Part shown: positions 37,292-45,466 of the stretch, in pieces | How the letters are laid out: every line of letters starts with the position of its first letter | How positions within the stretch are numbered: the first letter of the stretch is position 1 | From: Micromonospora echinospora | GTDB taxonomy: Bacteria > Actinomycetota > Actinomycetes > Mycobacteriales > Micromonosporaceae | Length of the DNA stretch: 64,000 nucleotides | Direction of reading: 5' to 3' | NCBI RefSeq assembly: GCF_014203425.1 | Contig: NZ_JACHJC010000001.1 | Coordinates: 4,242,001 to 4,306,000 of the forward strand | Notes under the pieces: generated by a model | Database searches by the model: none | Seen by the model: only the letters and a program-made list of their open reading frames with translations | What the model was told of the DNA's origin: nothing | Program-made: the position numbers and the translations under genes

Positions 37292-38572
37292 TCAGACGGG
37301 CGCCGCGGCCGTCGCGGCGGCCCGGTCGGCGGCGATCCGGCGCGCGGCGTTGCGGTAGCGCAGCACCTGCGCCGCGCCAAGCGCCCAGAGCAGGAACTGC
37401 ACGGCGAACGCCCAGCGGAACGCGGACAGCGGCGGCGCGTCGTGACCGGCCGGGGTGGCCAGGTCGAGCACCAGGCCGACGGCCAGGATCAGCACGATCG
37501 AGGCGGCGAAACCGCCGACGTTGACGATGCCGGTGGCGCTGCCGATGCGGTGCACCGGGTTGAACGTGCGGGCGTAGTCGAACCCGATCATCGAGCCGGG
37601 ACCGTTCACCGCGAGCACCACCACGAGCGCCACCAGCAACGCGTTCGGCGCCCGGCCGGGCCAGGCCAGCACCACCGCCCACATCCCGGCGGTGGCGGCG
37701 GTGATGGCGAAGACCAGCACCGAGCGGTGGAACGGGTAGCGGCCGCACAGGTGCGCGAGCACCGGCCCGCACCCGAGCGTCACCAGCGTCATCACGGTGA
37801 GCAGCCCGGCCGCCGCGGTGGGCGAGAAGCCCTGTCCCTGCACCAGGAACGGATAGCCCCACAGCAGCGCGAACACCGAGCCGGAGAACTGCGTGACGAA
37901 GTGCGTCCACAGGCCCAGCCGGGTGCCCGGCTCGGCCCATGCCTCGGCGAGCTGGCGCCGCACGGTCGCCAGGTCGGGGGCGAGCGCTGTGGCGGTCTCG
38001 GCGTGCGGGGTGTCGCGTACCGCGACGAGGATCATCAGCACCACTGTCGCGCCGAGCGCCGCGGCGGTCAGGAACGCCGGGGTCCAGCCCGCGCGGTGCA
38101 GCAACAGCACCAGGGGTACGGCGCCGAGCACCGCGCCGAGCTGGCCGACGGTGCCGGTGAGCTGCACCAGCAGCGGGTTGCGCCGGCCCGGGAACCAGAA
38201 CGCCACGATGCGCAGCACGCTGATGAACGTCATCGCGTCACCGAGGCCGACCAGCACCCGCGCGGCGACGGCGGCCGGCACGTCGGTGGCGACCGCGAAG
38301 ACGAGCTGCCCGGCCACCATCAGCACGCCGCCGGCCAGCAGCAGCCGGCGTGAGCCGTAGCGGTCCAGCAGCACCCCGACCGGGACCTGCATGGCGGCGT
38401 AGACGGCCAGCTGGGCGACGGAGAACGTGGCCAGCGCGGAGGCGTTGATGTGGAACCGCTCCGCCGCGTCGACCCCTGTGACGCCGAGTGAGCTGCGGTG
38501 GAACACGGCGGTCAGGTACGCGGTCAGCGCCACCGCGTACACCAGGGCCGCGGGCCGGCGGGACACGCTCAC
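37292..38572 (-). CDS. MFS transporter
   Basis: A 426-residue 12-helix major facilitator. VPVGVLLDRYGSRRLLLAGG is the loop 2–3 motif A; LVGLGDAMTFISVLRIVAFW is motif typical of sugar/acid transporters of the ACS type. The GTG start overlaps the stop of the GntR gene (GTGA), so the regulator and pump are coupled; the GntR protein probably controls this transporter. Substrate unknown. Confidence 0.9.
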   Translation of the reverse strand: MSVSRRPAALVYAVALTAYLTAVFHRSSLGVTGVDAAERFHINASALATFSVAQLAVYAAMQVPVGVLLDRYGSRRLLLAGGVLMVAGQLVFAVATDVPAAVAARVLVGLGDAMTFISVLRIVAFWFPGRRNPLLVQLTGTVGQLGAVLGAVPLVLLLHRAGWTPAFLTAAALGATVVLMILVAVRDTPHAETATALAPDLATVRRQLAEAWAEPGTRLGLWTHFVTQFSGSVFALLWGYPFLVQGQGFSPTAAAGLLTVMTLVTLGCGPVLAHLCGRYPFHRSVLVFAITAATAGMWAVVLAWPGRAPNALLVALVVVLAVNGPGSMIGFDYARTFNPVHRIGSATGIVNVGGFAASIVLILAVGLVLDLATPAGHDAPPLSAFRWAFAVQFLLWALGAAQVLRYRNAARRIAADRAAATAAAPV

Positions 38573-39219
38573 CGCAGCGTCCCGAGCATCCGCGCGGCGG
38601 TGTCGATGTGCCCGGCGACCGCGTCGCGCCACGCCTGCGGGTCGTCGCCGTCGAGCGCGGCGAGCTGACCGGCGTGCTCGGTCAGGGCGACCTCGGCCCA
38701 GCCGGGTGAGAGCCGGAAGCTCGCCTCGCCCATGCGCAGCTGCCGGTCGCGCAGCCGGTGGTAGAGCTCGGCCAGGATCTCGTTGCCGGCCGCCTCGACC
38801 ACCGCGGCGTGGAACGAGCGGTCGGCGTCCATCAGCGCGCTGATGTCACCGGCGGCGTGCGCGCGGCGCATCTCCTCCAGCCACCGGGCCAGGTCGGCGC
38901 GCAGCGTGGCGCGGCGGCTCCAGACCCGCTCGGCGGCGTGCAGCTCGACCAGCCGGCGGGCCTCGATGACGTCGGCGATCTCCCGGGCCGACACCGGCCG
39001 GATCAGCGCGCCACGCTTCGGGTAGAGCTTGACCAGGCCCTCGGTCTCCAGCCGCAGCAGCGCCTCCCGGACCGGTGTGCGGGACACACCGGTCGCCTCG
39101 GCGATCTCACCCTCGCTCACGAGCTGGCCACCCGGGTAGACCTGTTCCAGGATGGCCTGCTTGAGGTGCCGGTACGCCCGCTCGGCGGCGGACAGCGCGG
39201 TCCGGCTGGGATGCGTCAT
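38569..39219 (-). CDS. GntR/FCD-family transcriptional regulator
   Basis: A 216-residue regulator: an N-terminal winged helix (YRHLKQAILEQVYPGGQLVS then EGEIAEATGVSRTPVREALL, residues 14–55) and an FCD effector domain (about 75–205) with the Asp/His metal-ligand pattern (DADRSFHAAVVEAAGN and LTEHAGQLAAL). FCD regulators sense organic acids or sugars. First gene of the pair with the MFS transporter. Confidence 0.92.
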   Translation of the reverse strand: MTHPSRTALSAAERAYRHLKQAILEQVYPGGQLVSEGEIAEATGVSRTPVREALLRLETEGLVKLYPKRGALIRPVSAREIADVIEARRLVELHAAERVWSRRATLRADLARWLEEMRRAHAAGDISALMDADRSFHAAVVEAAGNEILAELYHRLRDRQLRMGEASFRLSPGWAEVALTEHAGQLAALDGDDPQAWRDAVAGHIDTAARMLGTLR

Positions 39220-39288
39220 GTATCTAAGCTTGCTCCCCGGGCCACCCGGGCGGTCCGGGGCGGGCCGGGACAGTGGCGCGGGCCACGG

Positions 39289-40128
39289 TCAGGCCCACAG
39301 CTCCCGCAGCAGCGTCTCCACCTCGGCGGTCCGCTCGATCTGCGGCATGTGCCCGGTGTCGCGGAACAGGTGGCTGCGCGCACCCGGCAGCCGGGTGCGG
39401 GCGTACGCCAGGTGCGCGGCGGGAAGGATGAGGTCGCGCTCACCCCAGACGAGCAGCGTGGGCAGGTCGAGCGCGGCCACCGCGTCGAGCAGGTCGGTGC
39501 GCCACCGCGGGCGGACCCCACGCCAGGTGCCCAGGTCGCGGACCAGTTCCCGCATCACCCGGGCCGCGTGCGGCTGCCCGGCCACGGCGAGCGCGAGGGC
39601 GATCCGCTCGTCGTTGACGTACGCCGGGTCGTAGAAGATGGCCCGCTCGGTCCGGCGGATGATCCTCGGATCGGGGCGCAGCAGCAGGCGGGCCAGCGGG
39701 CGTACCGCCAGCAGCCGCAGCGCCACCGTCACCTCGCGGCCGAAGCCGGCGCTGTTGAGCAGCGCCAGGCTGGCCGCCCGGCGCGGCGCGTCGGCGGCCA
39801 GGCGCATGGCCACCGCCCCGCCGAGGGAGTTGCCGACCAGGTGCGCCGAGCCGGTCACCCCGGCCACGTCCAGGAAGCGGGCCACCGCGGCGGCCAGCGC
39901 CGGGAGCGTGTGCGGGCCGTCCAGCGGCGCGGAGCCGCCGTGGCCGGGCAGGTCCACCGCGAGCACCAGGTGGTCGCGGGCCAGCGCCGTGTGCAGGGCG
40001 GTGAAGTCGTCGAGGGTACGGCCGATGCCGTGCAGCAGCACCACGGGCGGGCCGTCGCCGCTGATCCGGCAACGCACGCGCCGCCCGTCGACGGTGCGCT
40101 CGCCGGCCGGGGGCAGGGCGAGCGTCAC
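39289..40128 (-). CDS. Alpha/beta-hydrolase of the ethA operon
   Basis: A 279-residue hydrolase with VVLLHGIGRTLDDF (oxyanion loop), GNSLGGAVAM (nucleophile Ser about residue 100), WGERDLILP (acid) and DTGHMPQIE (His). GTG at 40128 overlaps the SDR stop. As the third gene after a Baeyer–Villiger monooxygenase and a dehydrogenase, it could cleave the ester or lactone product; this is inference. Confidence 0.9.
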   Translation of the reverse strand: MTLALPPAGERTVDGRRVRCRISGDGPPVVLLHGIGRTLDDFTALHTALARDHLVLAVDLPGHGGSAPLDGPHTLPALAAAVARFLDVAGVTGSAHLVGNSLGGAVAMRLAADAPRRAASLALLNSAGFGREVTVALRLLAVRPLARLLLRPDPRIIRRTERAIFYDPAYVNDERIALALAVAGQPHAARVMRELVRDLGTWRGVRPRWRTDLLDAVAALDLPTLLVWGERDLILPAAHLAYARTRLPGARSHLFRDTGHMPQIERTAEVETLLRELWA

Positions 40129-41102
40129 GCCCGGCGCCCGGGCTCCGGCGCGGTCTCCTCGACGGTCCGGGGAGACGGAACCGGCACGGCGGCGCCGGTC
40201 GCGACGACGGGCGCCCCGGCGGCGGGCCGGGCCGGGACGGCGGGCGGCGTCGCGGGCGCGGCGCCGGGGCGGGCCGGACGCCGGCGCATGCCCAGGGCCA
40301 GCACCCTGCCGTACCCGGCCGGTGCGACGCGGGCGAGCAGGTCGGGCAGCTTCGCCGACCAGCCGATCAGCACCCGGCCGCGGCGTCGCTGCGCCCCGCG
40401 CAGGATCACCTCGGCGGCGACCGCCGGGTCGATGGTCAGCAGCTTCTCGAACTGCTTGCGCCCGGCCTCGTACTCCTCCCGGGAGACGCCGCTGCCCACG
40501 CGGGCGCTGGCGGCGATCCGGGTGCGGATGCCGCCCGGGTGCACCGAGGTGACGCCGATGCCGTCGTCGACGAGTTCGTGCCGTAGCGCCTCGGTGAAGC
40601 CGCGCACGGCGAACTTGCTCGCCGCGTACGCGGCCTGCCCGGCGGGGGCGATCAGCCCGAACAGGCTGGACACGTTCACCAGGTGGGCGCCGGGTTCGGC
40701 CTTGAGCGCGGGCAGCAGCGCGTGGGTCAGGCGCACCACCGCCCGGAAGTTGATCTCGATGACCCAGAGGAACTCCTCCAGGGTGACCTCGTCGAAGCGC
40801 CCGCCCAGGGCCACACCGGCGTTGTTGATCAGCAGCCGGATCCGGGGGTGCGCGCGGTGGATCTCGGCGGCGACCCGGTCGGTGGCGTCGGCGTCGGCCA
40901 GGTCGACCACGTGGGTCTGGACCTGCCGGTCCGGGTACGCGGCCCGGATCGCGGCCACGGTGGCGGCCAGGCCGTCGGCGTCGCGGTCGAGCAGGACCAG
41001 GTCGGCGCCGCGCCGGGCCAGGCCCTGGGCCAGCGCCGCGCCGATGCCGCCTGCCGCGCCGGTGAGCACGGCCGTGCCGCCGGGGAAGACGAGGTCACGC
41101 AT
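40125..41102 (-). CDS. Short-chain dehydrogenase of the ethA operon
   Basis: A 325-residue SDR with TGAAGGIGAALAQGL (cofactor), LINNAGVALGG (NNAG), NVSSLFGLI (Ser) and YAASK (catalytic Tyr/Lys). A Pro/Ala-rich tail of about 45 residues follows the fold. ATG preceded by GGGAGG; overlaps the end of ethA by eight bases and couples to the hydrolase downstream. Likely interconverts the alcohol and ketone substrate of the monooxygenase. Confidence 0.92.
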   Translation of the reverse strand: MRDLVFPGGTAVLTGAAGGIGAALAQGLARRGADLVLLDRDADGLAATVAAIRAAYPDRQVQTHVVDLADADATDRVAAEIHRAHPRIRLLINNAGVALGGRFDEVTLEEFLWVIEINFRAVVRLTHALLPALKAEPGAHLVNVSSLFGLIAPAGQAAYAASKFAVRGFTEALRHELVDDGIGVTSVHPGGIRTRIAASARVGSGVSREEYEAGRKQFEKLLTIDPAVAAEVILRGAQRRRGRVLIGWSAKLPDLLARVAPAGYGRVLALGMRRRPARPGAAPATPPAVPARPAAGAPVVATGAAVPVPSPRTVEETAPEPGRRA

Positions 41103-42591
41103 CGGTTCCTCCCGAGGTGGTGGCGGCCGGGACGGGTGCGCCGGCGCGCGCGAAGCGTACGCCGTCGGTGAGCGGGCCGCGCCGCATCAGGCGTACGTCG
41201 CGGGGGTAGTTCTGGTGCAGCCGCCACGGCGCGCGCGGACCCTGCTTGGGCAGTTGGTCGACGGCGCGCAGCACGTAGCCGGACTTCAGGTCGATGATCG
41301 GCGCCAGGTCGTCGGTGTCCGGGGCGAGCGGCGTGACGATCTGCTGGCCGGTCTCGTCGAGGTGGCGCAGCAGCCGGCAGACGTACGTGGCGACGAGGTC
41401 GGCCTTGAGCGTCCAGGAGGCGTTCGTGTAGCCGATCGTCATGGCGAAGTTCGGCACGCCGGAAAGCATCATGCCCTTGTAGGCCACCGTCGAGGCGAGG
41501 TCGACCTCGGCGCCGTCGACGGCCAGTGTCATGCCGCCGAGCGCGAGCAGGTTCAGGCCGGTGGCGGTGACCACGACGTCGGCGGGCAGTTCCTCGCCGG
41601 AGGCGAGCCGGATGCCGTGCTCGGTGAACGTGCCGATGGTGTCGGTGACCACCGACGCGCGCCCGGCACGCAGCGCCGAGAACAGGTCCCCGTCCGGGAC
41701 CACGCACAGCCGCTGGTCCCACGGGTCGTACCGGGGCGAGAAGTGCCTGTCGACGTCGTAGCCGGCGGGCAGCCGGCCCTTCGCGGCCCGGCGCAGGAAC
41801 CGCGTCACCACGCCCGGGGCGCGGCGGCTGAGCTGGAAGTTGGCCACCCCGAGCGCGACGTTCTTCCACCTGGCCACCGTGTACGCGGCCTTCGGGGGCA
41901 GCCAGCGCCGCGCGACGTCGGCGAACGGGTCGCGCGACGGCAGCGCGATCACGTACGTGGGTGAGCGCTGGAGCATGGTGACGTGGGCGGCCCGCTCGGC
42001 CATCGCCGGCACGAGGGTGACGGCTGTGGCGCCGCTGCCGATCACCACGACCCGCTTGCCGGTGTAGTCCAGATCCGCCGGCCAGTGCTGCGGGTGCACG
42101 AGCGTGCCGGCGTACCGCTCGACGCCGGGGAAGCGCGGCGTGTAGCCCTCGTCGTAGCGGTAGTAGCCGGAGTTGGTGAACAGGAACCCGCAGGTGAGGG
42201 TGACGTCCTCGCCGGTGTCGTCGCGGCGGGCGTGGACCGTCCAGCGTGCGGTGGCGCTGTCCCAGTCGGCGCGCACCACCCGGTGGTGGAAGCGGATGTG
42301 CCGTTCCACGTCGTACTCGCGGGCGGTCTGCCGCACGTACGCGCGGATGGCGTCGCCGTCGGCGATGGCCTTCGGGTCGGTCCACGGCTTGAACGAGTAG
42401 CCGAGGGTGTACATGTCGGAGTCGGAGCGAATGCCCGGGTAGCGGAACAGGTCCCAGGTGCCGCCGATGGCGCCCCGGGCCTCCAGCACCGCGTAGGTCT
42501 TGCCGGGGCATTCGCGTCCGAGGTGGACGGCGGCGCCGATGCCGGACAGGCCGGCACCGACGATGAGGACGTCGACGTGGTCTGCGGCCAT
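41095..42591 (-). CDS. ethA: Baeyer–Villiger monooxygenase, EthA-like
   Basis: A 498-residue FAD/NADPH monooxygenase. VLIVGAGLSGIGAA binds FAD, GGTWDLFRYPGIRSDSDMYT is the EthA-type motif, YAGTLVHPQHWP fits the Baeyer–Villiger fingerprint, and VVIGSGATAVTLVPA is the NADPH Rossmann motif. The sequence tracks M. tuberculosis EthA along its whole length (for example WTLKADLV and DELPKQG-like DQLPKQG). EthA oxidises ketones and activates thioamide prodrugs such as ethionamide. ATG 42591 follows GGAGAAG. Divergent from ethR. Confidence 0.93.
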   Translation of the reverse strand: MAADHVDVLIVGAGLSGIGAAVHLGRECPGKTYAVLEARGAIGGTWDLFRYPGIRSDSDMYTLGYSFKPWTDPKAIADGDAIRAYVRQTAREYDVERHIRFHHRVVRADWDSATARWTVHARRDDTGEDVTLTCGFLFTNSGYYRYDEGYTPRFPGVERYAGTLVHPQHWPADLDYTGKRVVVIGSGATAVTLVPAMAERAAHVTMLQRSPTYVIALPSRDPFADVARRWLPPKAAYTVARWKNVALGVANFQLSRRAPGVVTRFLRRAAKGRLPAGYDVDRHFSPRYDPWDQRLCVVPDGDLFSALRAGRASVVTDTIGTFTEHGIRLASGEELPADVVVTATGLNLLALGGMTLAVDGAEVDLASTVAYKGMMLSGVPNFAMTIGYTNASWTLKADLVATYVCRLLRHLDETGQQIVTPLAPDTDDLAPIIDLKSGYVLRAVDQLPKQGPRAPWRLHQNYPRDVRLMRRGPLTDGVRFARAGAPVPAATTSGGTDA

Positions 42592-42648
42592 CGCTTCTCC
42601 CGTTCGCACCGGCGGTGGACGGACCCTATCCATGGCCGTCGAGCGCAG

Positions 42649-42684
42649 TCAACACCGTGTCGAGCTTAATCGACAGGGTGTTGA
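42649..42684. promoter_or_regulatory. Candidate EthR operator in the ethA–ethR gap
   Basis: TCAACACCGTGTCGA (42649–42663) and TCGACAGGGTGTTGA (42670–42684) form a 15-bp inverted repeat with one mismatch and a GCTTAA spacer. It is centred in the 114-bp gap between the divergent starts. TGTCGA and CGTTGA-like half sites also occur in the mycobacterial ethR operator. Confidence 0.8.
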
Positions 42685-42705
42685 GCGGGTGTAGCATCAG
42701 CCGAC

Positions 42706-43386
42706 ATGACCACCGCCCGTACGCCGGCCGGCGCCGCGCCCAGCCGCGGGCGGCGGGCCGGCCGCTCCACCGGCGACGAGCGGGAGACCGCGATCCTCGC
42801 CACCGCGGAGCGGTTACTGCGGCAGCGCGCGTTCGGCGACATCTCCATCGACGACCTGGCGCGCGGCGCGGGCATCTCCCGTCCCACCTTCTACTTCTAC
42901 TTCCCGTCCAAGGACGCGGTGCTGCTCACCCTGCTGGACCGGGTCACCGAGGAGGCCGACGCGGCGGCCGGCGGCGTGTTCGACCGGCTCGCCGAGGACC
43001 CGCGCGCCCGCTGGCGGGAGCTGATCGCCCGGTTCCACGCCACGTTCGGCGGGCACCGGGACGTGGTGCTGGCCTGCGCCCAGGTACGCGGCACCAACGC
43101 CGAGGTGCGGCGGCTCTGGGCCGAGGTGCTGGAACGCTGGGTCCGCGCGGTGCAGGCCGCGATCGAGGCCGAACGCGCGCGCGGCGCGGCCCCGGACGGG
43201 CTGCCCGCCCGGGACCTCGCCATCGCGCTGAACTCGATGAACGAACGCGTCTGGTACGCCACGTTCGCCGGGGACGGCCCGGCGGTGGCCGAGCGGGACG
43301 TGGTGGACGTGCTGCTCGACGTCTGGCTGACCGCGATCTACCGGACCACCACCCCGCCGGTCATGCCGTCCGCCGGAACTCCATGA
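42706..43386 (+). CDS. ethR: TetR-family repressor, EthR-like
   Basis: A 226-residue regulator whose N-terminus (SRGRRAGRSTGDERETAILA) and recognition region (DISIDDLARGAGISRPTFYF then YFPSKDAVLLTLLDRV) match EthR closely; the C-terminal ligand domain retains NSMNERVWYATFAGDGP, corresponding to EthR NLMNERTLFASFAG. It should repress ethA and itself, with release by a hydrophobic ligand. The 3' end overlaps the convergent small gene by 26 bp. Confidence 0.92.
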   Translation: MTTARTPAGAAPSRGRRAGRSTGDERETAILATAERLLRQRAFGDISIDDLARGAGISRPTFYFYFPSKDAVLLTLLDRVTEEADAAAGGVFDRLAEDPRARWRELIARFHATFGGHRDVVLACAQVRGTNAEVRRLWAEVLERWVRAVQAAIEAERARGAAPDGLPARDLAIALNSMNERVWYATFAGDGPAVAERDVVDVLLDVWLTAIYRTTTPPVMPSAGTP

Positions 43387-43816
43387 TCCAATTGGTCTCC
43401 CAGGCGTGCCCGCCGTCTGTGGAGAACGCCTGCTCCCAGCGGCAGGAGACCGGGGTGATCTCCGACCAGAGGAACCGGCAGCGCACCGGGCGGGCCTCGT
43501 CGGTGTCGTCGGCGTGGAACTCGCCGACACCATCGGTGAACCGGCCCACCACCGGCGGCAGCTCCAGCACGCCGCGGTGGCTGTGCATCCAGTAGATCGA
43601 CCACAGCCCGGTCGACGGATTCAGGATGCGCACCGTGGAGCCGGAGAAGCCCCGGCTGGGGCAGCGCATCTCGTCGAAGCTGCCCGCGCCGTCGAAGAAC
43701 GAGCGGGCCTCGCTGACGCCGGTGAACTCGTCCCAGTCGTCGCTGCCGACGTGCCGCTGCCGCAGGCGCCGGTTGGTCACGTCCCAGGCGCCGGCCAGGA
43801 AGTCGAAGTCGCCCAT
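43361..43816 (-). CDS. DUF1579-like protein
   Basis: A 151-residue beta-rich protein: [20 protein letters not shown] opens like DUF1579/lipocalin-like proteins, and [20 protein letters not shown] and [20 protein letters not shown] follow. Coupled by TGATG overlap to the gene upstream. Probably a small-ligand binding protein; function unknown. Confidence 0.75.
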   Translation of the reverse strand: MGDFDFLAGAWDVTNRRLRQRHVGSDDWDEFTGVSEARSFFDGAGSFDEMRCPSRGFSGSTVRILNPSTGLWSIYWMHSHRGVLELPPVVGRFTDGVGEFHADDTDEARPVRCRFLWSEITPVSCRWEQAFSTDGGHAWETNWIMEFRRTA

Positions 43817-44289
43817 CAGCGCCCCACCGGCCCCTCGGCTCGGGCGTCGGCCAGGTAGCCCGCCAGGTCCGGCTCGTCCGGAGCGAGCACGTGCCGGATC
43901 CAGGCGGCGCGCTCGTGTTCCAGCACGCCCAGCTCCCAGACGCAGCCCACGCCGGGGCGGTCCAGGTCCACGAAGCGCGCCGGGTCGTCGTCCGGGCAGT
44001 TCAGCGCGGGCTGGCCGGCGATCGCGATGCGGCACTCGACCACGTTGTCGAAGAACCAGCTGTACGCCAGCAGGTACGCGCCGCTGTCCGCGCCCCGGTG
44101 CAGCACCGTCCAGCTCGCCGGCGGGGTGCCGTCCGGGGCGGGCAGCAGCTTCGGCAGGTACGCGTACGCGGCGTCGACCACACGTGGTTCGAGGCGGCGG
44201 TCCGGCTGGTCGATGTGGTAACGCTTGACGTGCCGGCCGGCGACCTCGATCGCCCCCGGCACAATCAGCTCCTTGTCGTGGAAAGCCAT
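43816..44289 (-). CDS. 157-residue protein of unknown function
   Basis: [20 protein letters not shown] begins a globular protein with [20 protein letters not shown] and [20 protein letters not shown], and a C-terminal acidic helix. No motif known to me; it resembles uncharacterised actinobacterial proteins linked to YafY-type regulators. The promoter gap to the divergent regulator contains a CCTGACA/TGTCAGG palindrome, so control by that regulator is likely. Confidence 0.75.
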   Translation of the reverse strand: MAFHDKELIVPGAIEVAGRHVKRYHIDQPDRRLEPRVVDAAYAYLPKLLPAPDGTPPASWTVLHRGADSGAYLLAYSWFFDNVVECRIAIAGQPALNCPDDDPARFVDLDRPGVGCVWELGVLEHERAAWIRHVLAPDEPDLAGYLADARAEGPVGR

Positions 44290-44312
44290 GATCGGGACGG
44301 TAGAGGCGGTCC

Positions 44313-44331
44313 CCTGACAGCTAGTGTCAGG
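44313..44331. promoter_or_regulatory. Candidate operator of the YafY/WYL regulator
   Basis: CCTGACA (44313–44319) and TGTCAGG (44325–44331) form a perfect inverted repeat in the 45-bp gap between the divergent starts 44289 and 44335; the right arm runs into the AGGAG ribosome site. Confidence 0.65.
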
Positions 44332-44334
44332 AGA

Positions 44335-45363
44335 ATGCGGGCCAGCCGACTCCTGTCAATCCTGCTGCTCCTGCAGGCGCACGGCCGGCTCACCGCCGCC
44401 GACCTGGCCGCCCGCCTCCAGGTGTCGGTACGCACCATCTACCGGGACGTCGAGGCGCTGCACACCGCCGGCATCCCGCTGTACGGCGAGGCCGGACACG
44501 ACGGCGGCTACCGGCTCGTGGAGGGCTGGCGGACCCGGCTGACCGGACTGACCGCCGAGGAGGCCGACCGGCTGCTCTTCGCCGGGCTGCCCGGACCGGC
44601 CGCCGAGCTGGGCTACCAGTCGGTCGTCGCCGCCGTACAGCTCAAGCTGCGGGCCGCGCTGCCCGCGCCGCTGGCCGACCGGGCCGCCCGGCTGGAACAG
44701 CGGTTCCACCTGGACACGCCAGGCTGGTACTCCGACGGCGACCCGTCGCCGTACCTGGCCCAGGCGGCCGAGGCGGTGTGGCGCGAGCGCCGGATCCGGG
44801 TGCGTTACCGCGGCTGGCGCGGCGAGACGACCCGGGTGCTCGAACCGTACGGGCTGGTGCTCAAGGGCGGGCGCTGGTATCTCGTGGCCGCCCGGCCCGA
44901 TCGCGCCGAGCCGGCCACCTACCGGGTCAACCAGATCCTCGGCCTGAGCCCGCTGGACGAGCGGTTCGAGCGGCCGGAGTTCGACCTGCCGGCCTGGTGG
45001 CGCGCCCACGTGGTGGAGTTCCGGGCCGGCCTGCACCGCGACGAGGCGCACATCCGGCTGTCGCCGCGCGGGTTCGCGCGGCTGCGCGAGATCGGCAGCG
45101 ACGTGGTGGTGGCCGCCGCCGAGGCGAGCGCCGGCCCGCCCGACGACACCGGCTGGGTGCGCGCGGTCATCCCGATCGAGTCGCTCACCCACGCCCACGG
45201 CGACCTGCTGCGGCTCGGCGCCGATGTGGAGGTCCTGTCCCCGGAAGAGCTGCGCGCCCGCCTGGCCGAAACCGCCACCGCCCTGGCCGCCCTCTACCAC
45301 CCCCCACCCCCGCCCGTCCCGCCTCTCCCGCCGGTCCCGCCCTCCCCGTCTCTCCCCCGTTGA
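44335..45363 (+). CDS. YafY/WYL-domain transcriptional regulator
   Basis: A 342-residue regulator: an N-terminal HTH_11 ([20 protein letters not shown] then [20 protein letters not shown]) and a central WYL domain ([31 protein letters not shown]) with a C-terminal WCX region. A proline-run tail after LAALYHPP is low complexity and ends at a TGA that is itself part of a downstream inverted repeat, so the C-terminus is probably extended by the repeat. Divergent from the 43816–44289 gene. Confidence 0.9.
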   Translation: MRASRLLSILLLLQAHGRLTAADLAARLQVSVRTIYRDVEALHTAGIPLYGEAGHDGGYRLVEGWRTRLTGLTAEEADRLLFAGLPGPAAELGYQSVVAAVQLKLRAALPAPLADRAARLEQRFHLDTPGWYSDGDPSPYLAQAAEAVWRERRIRVRYRGWRGETTRVLEPYGLVLKGGRWYLVAARPDRAEPATYRVNQILGLSPLDERFERPEFDLPAWWRAHVVEFRAGLHRDEAHIRLSPRGFARLREIGSDVVVAAAEASAGPPDDTGWVRAVIPIESLTHAHGDLLRLGADVEVLSPEELRARLAETATALAALYHPPPPPVPPLPPVPPSPSLPR

Positions 45364-45417
45364 TCAAGGAGTTTGTGTCCGAAATGATCTCCGTACCGGA
45401 CACAAACTCCTTGATCA
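45360..45417. repeat. Type C inverted repeat (C1)
   Basis: A 21-bp perfect stem: arms 45361–45381 and 45397–45417, core TTGATCAAGGAGTTTGTG, loop 15 bases. It lies between the convergent YafY and MocR genes, and its first TGA is the stop codon of the YafY gene. Same arm core as 60256–60340. Confidence 0.9.
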
Positions 45418-45466
45418 CCGAGGCGGGTGGGTGCGGCGGAGGGGCGGAGGGGGCGGGGTGGGTGGG

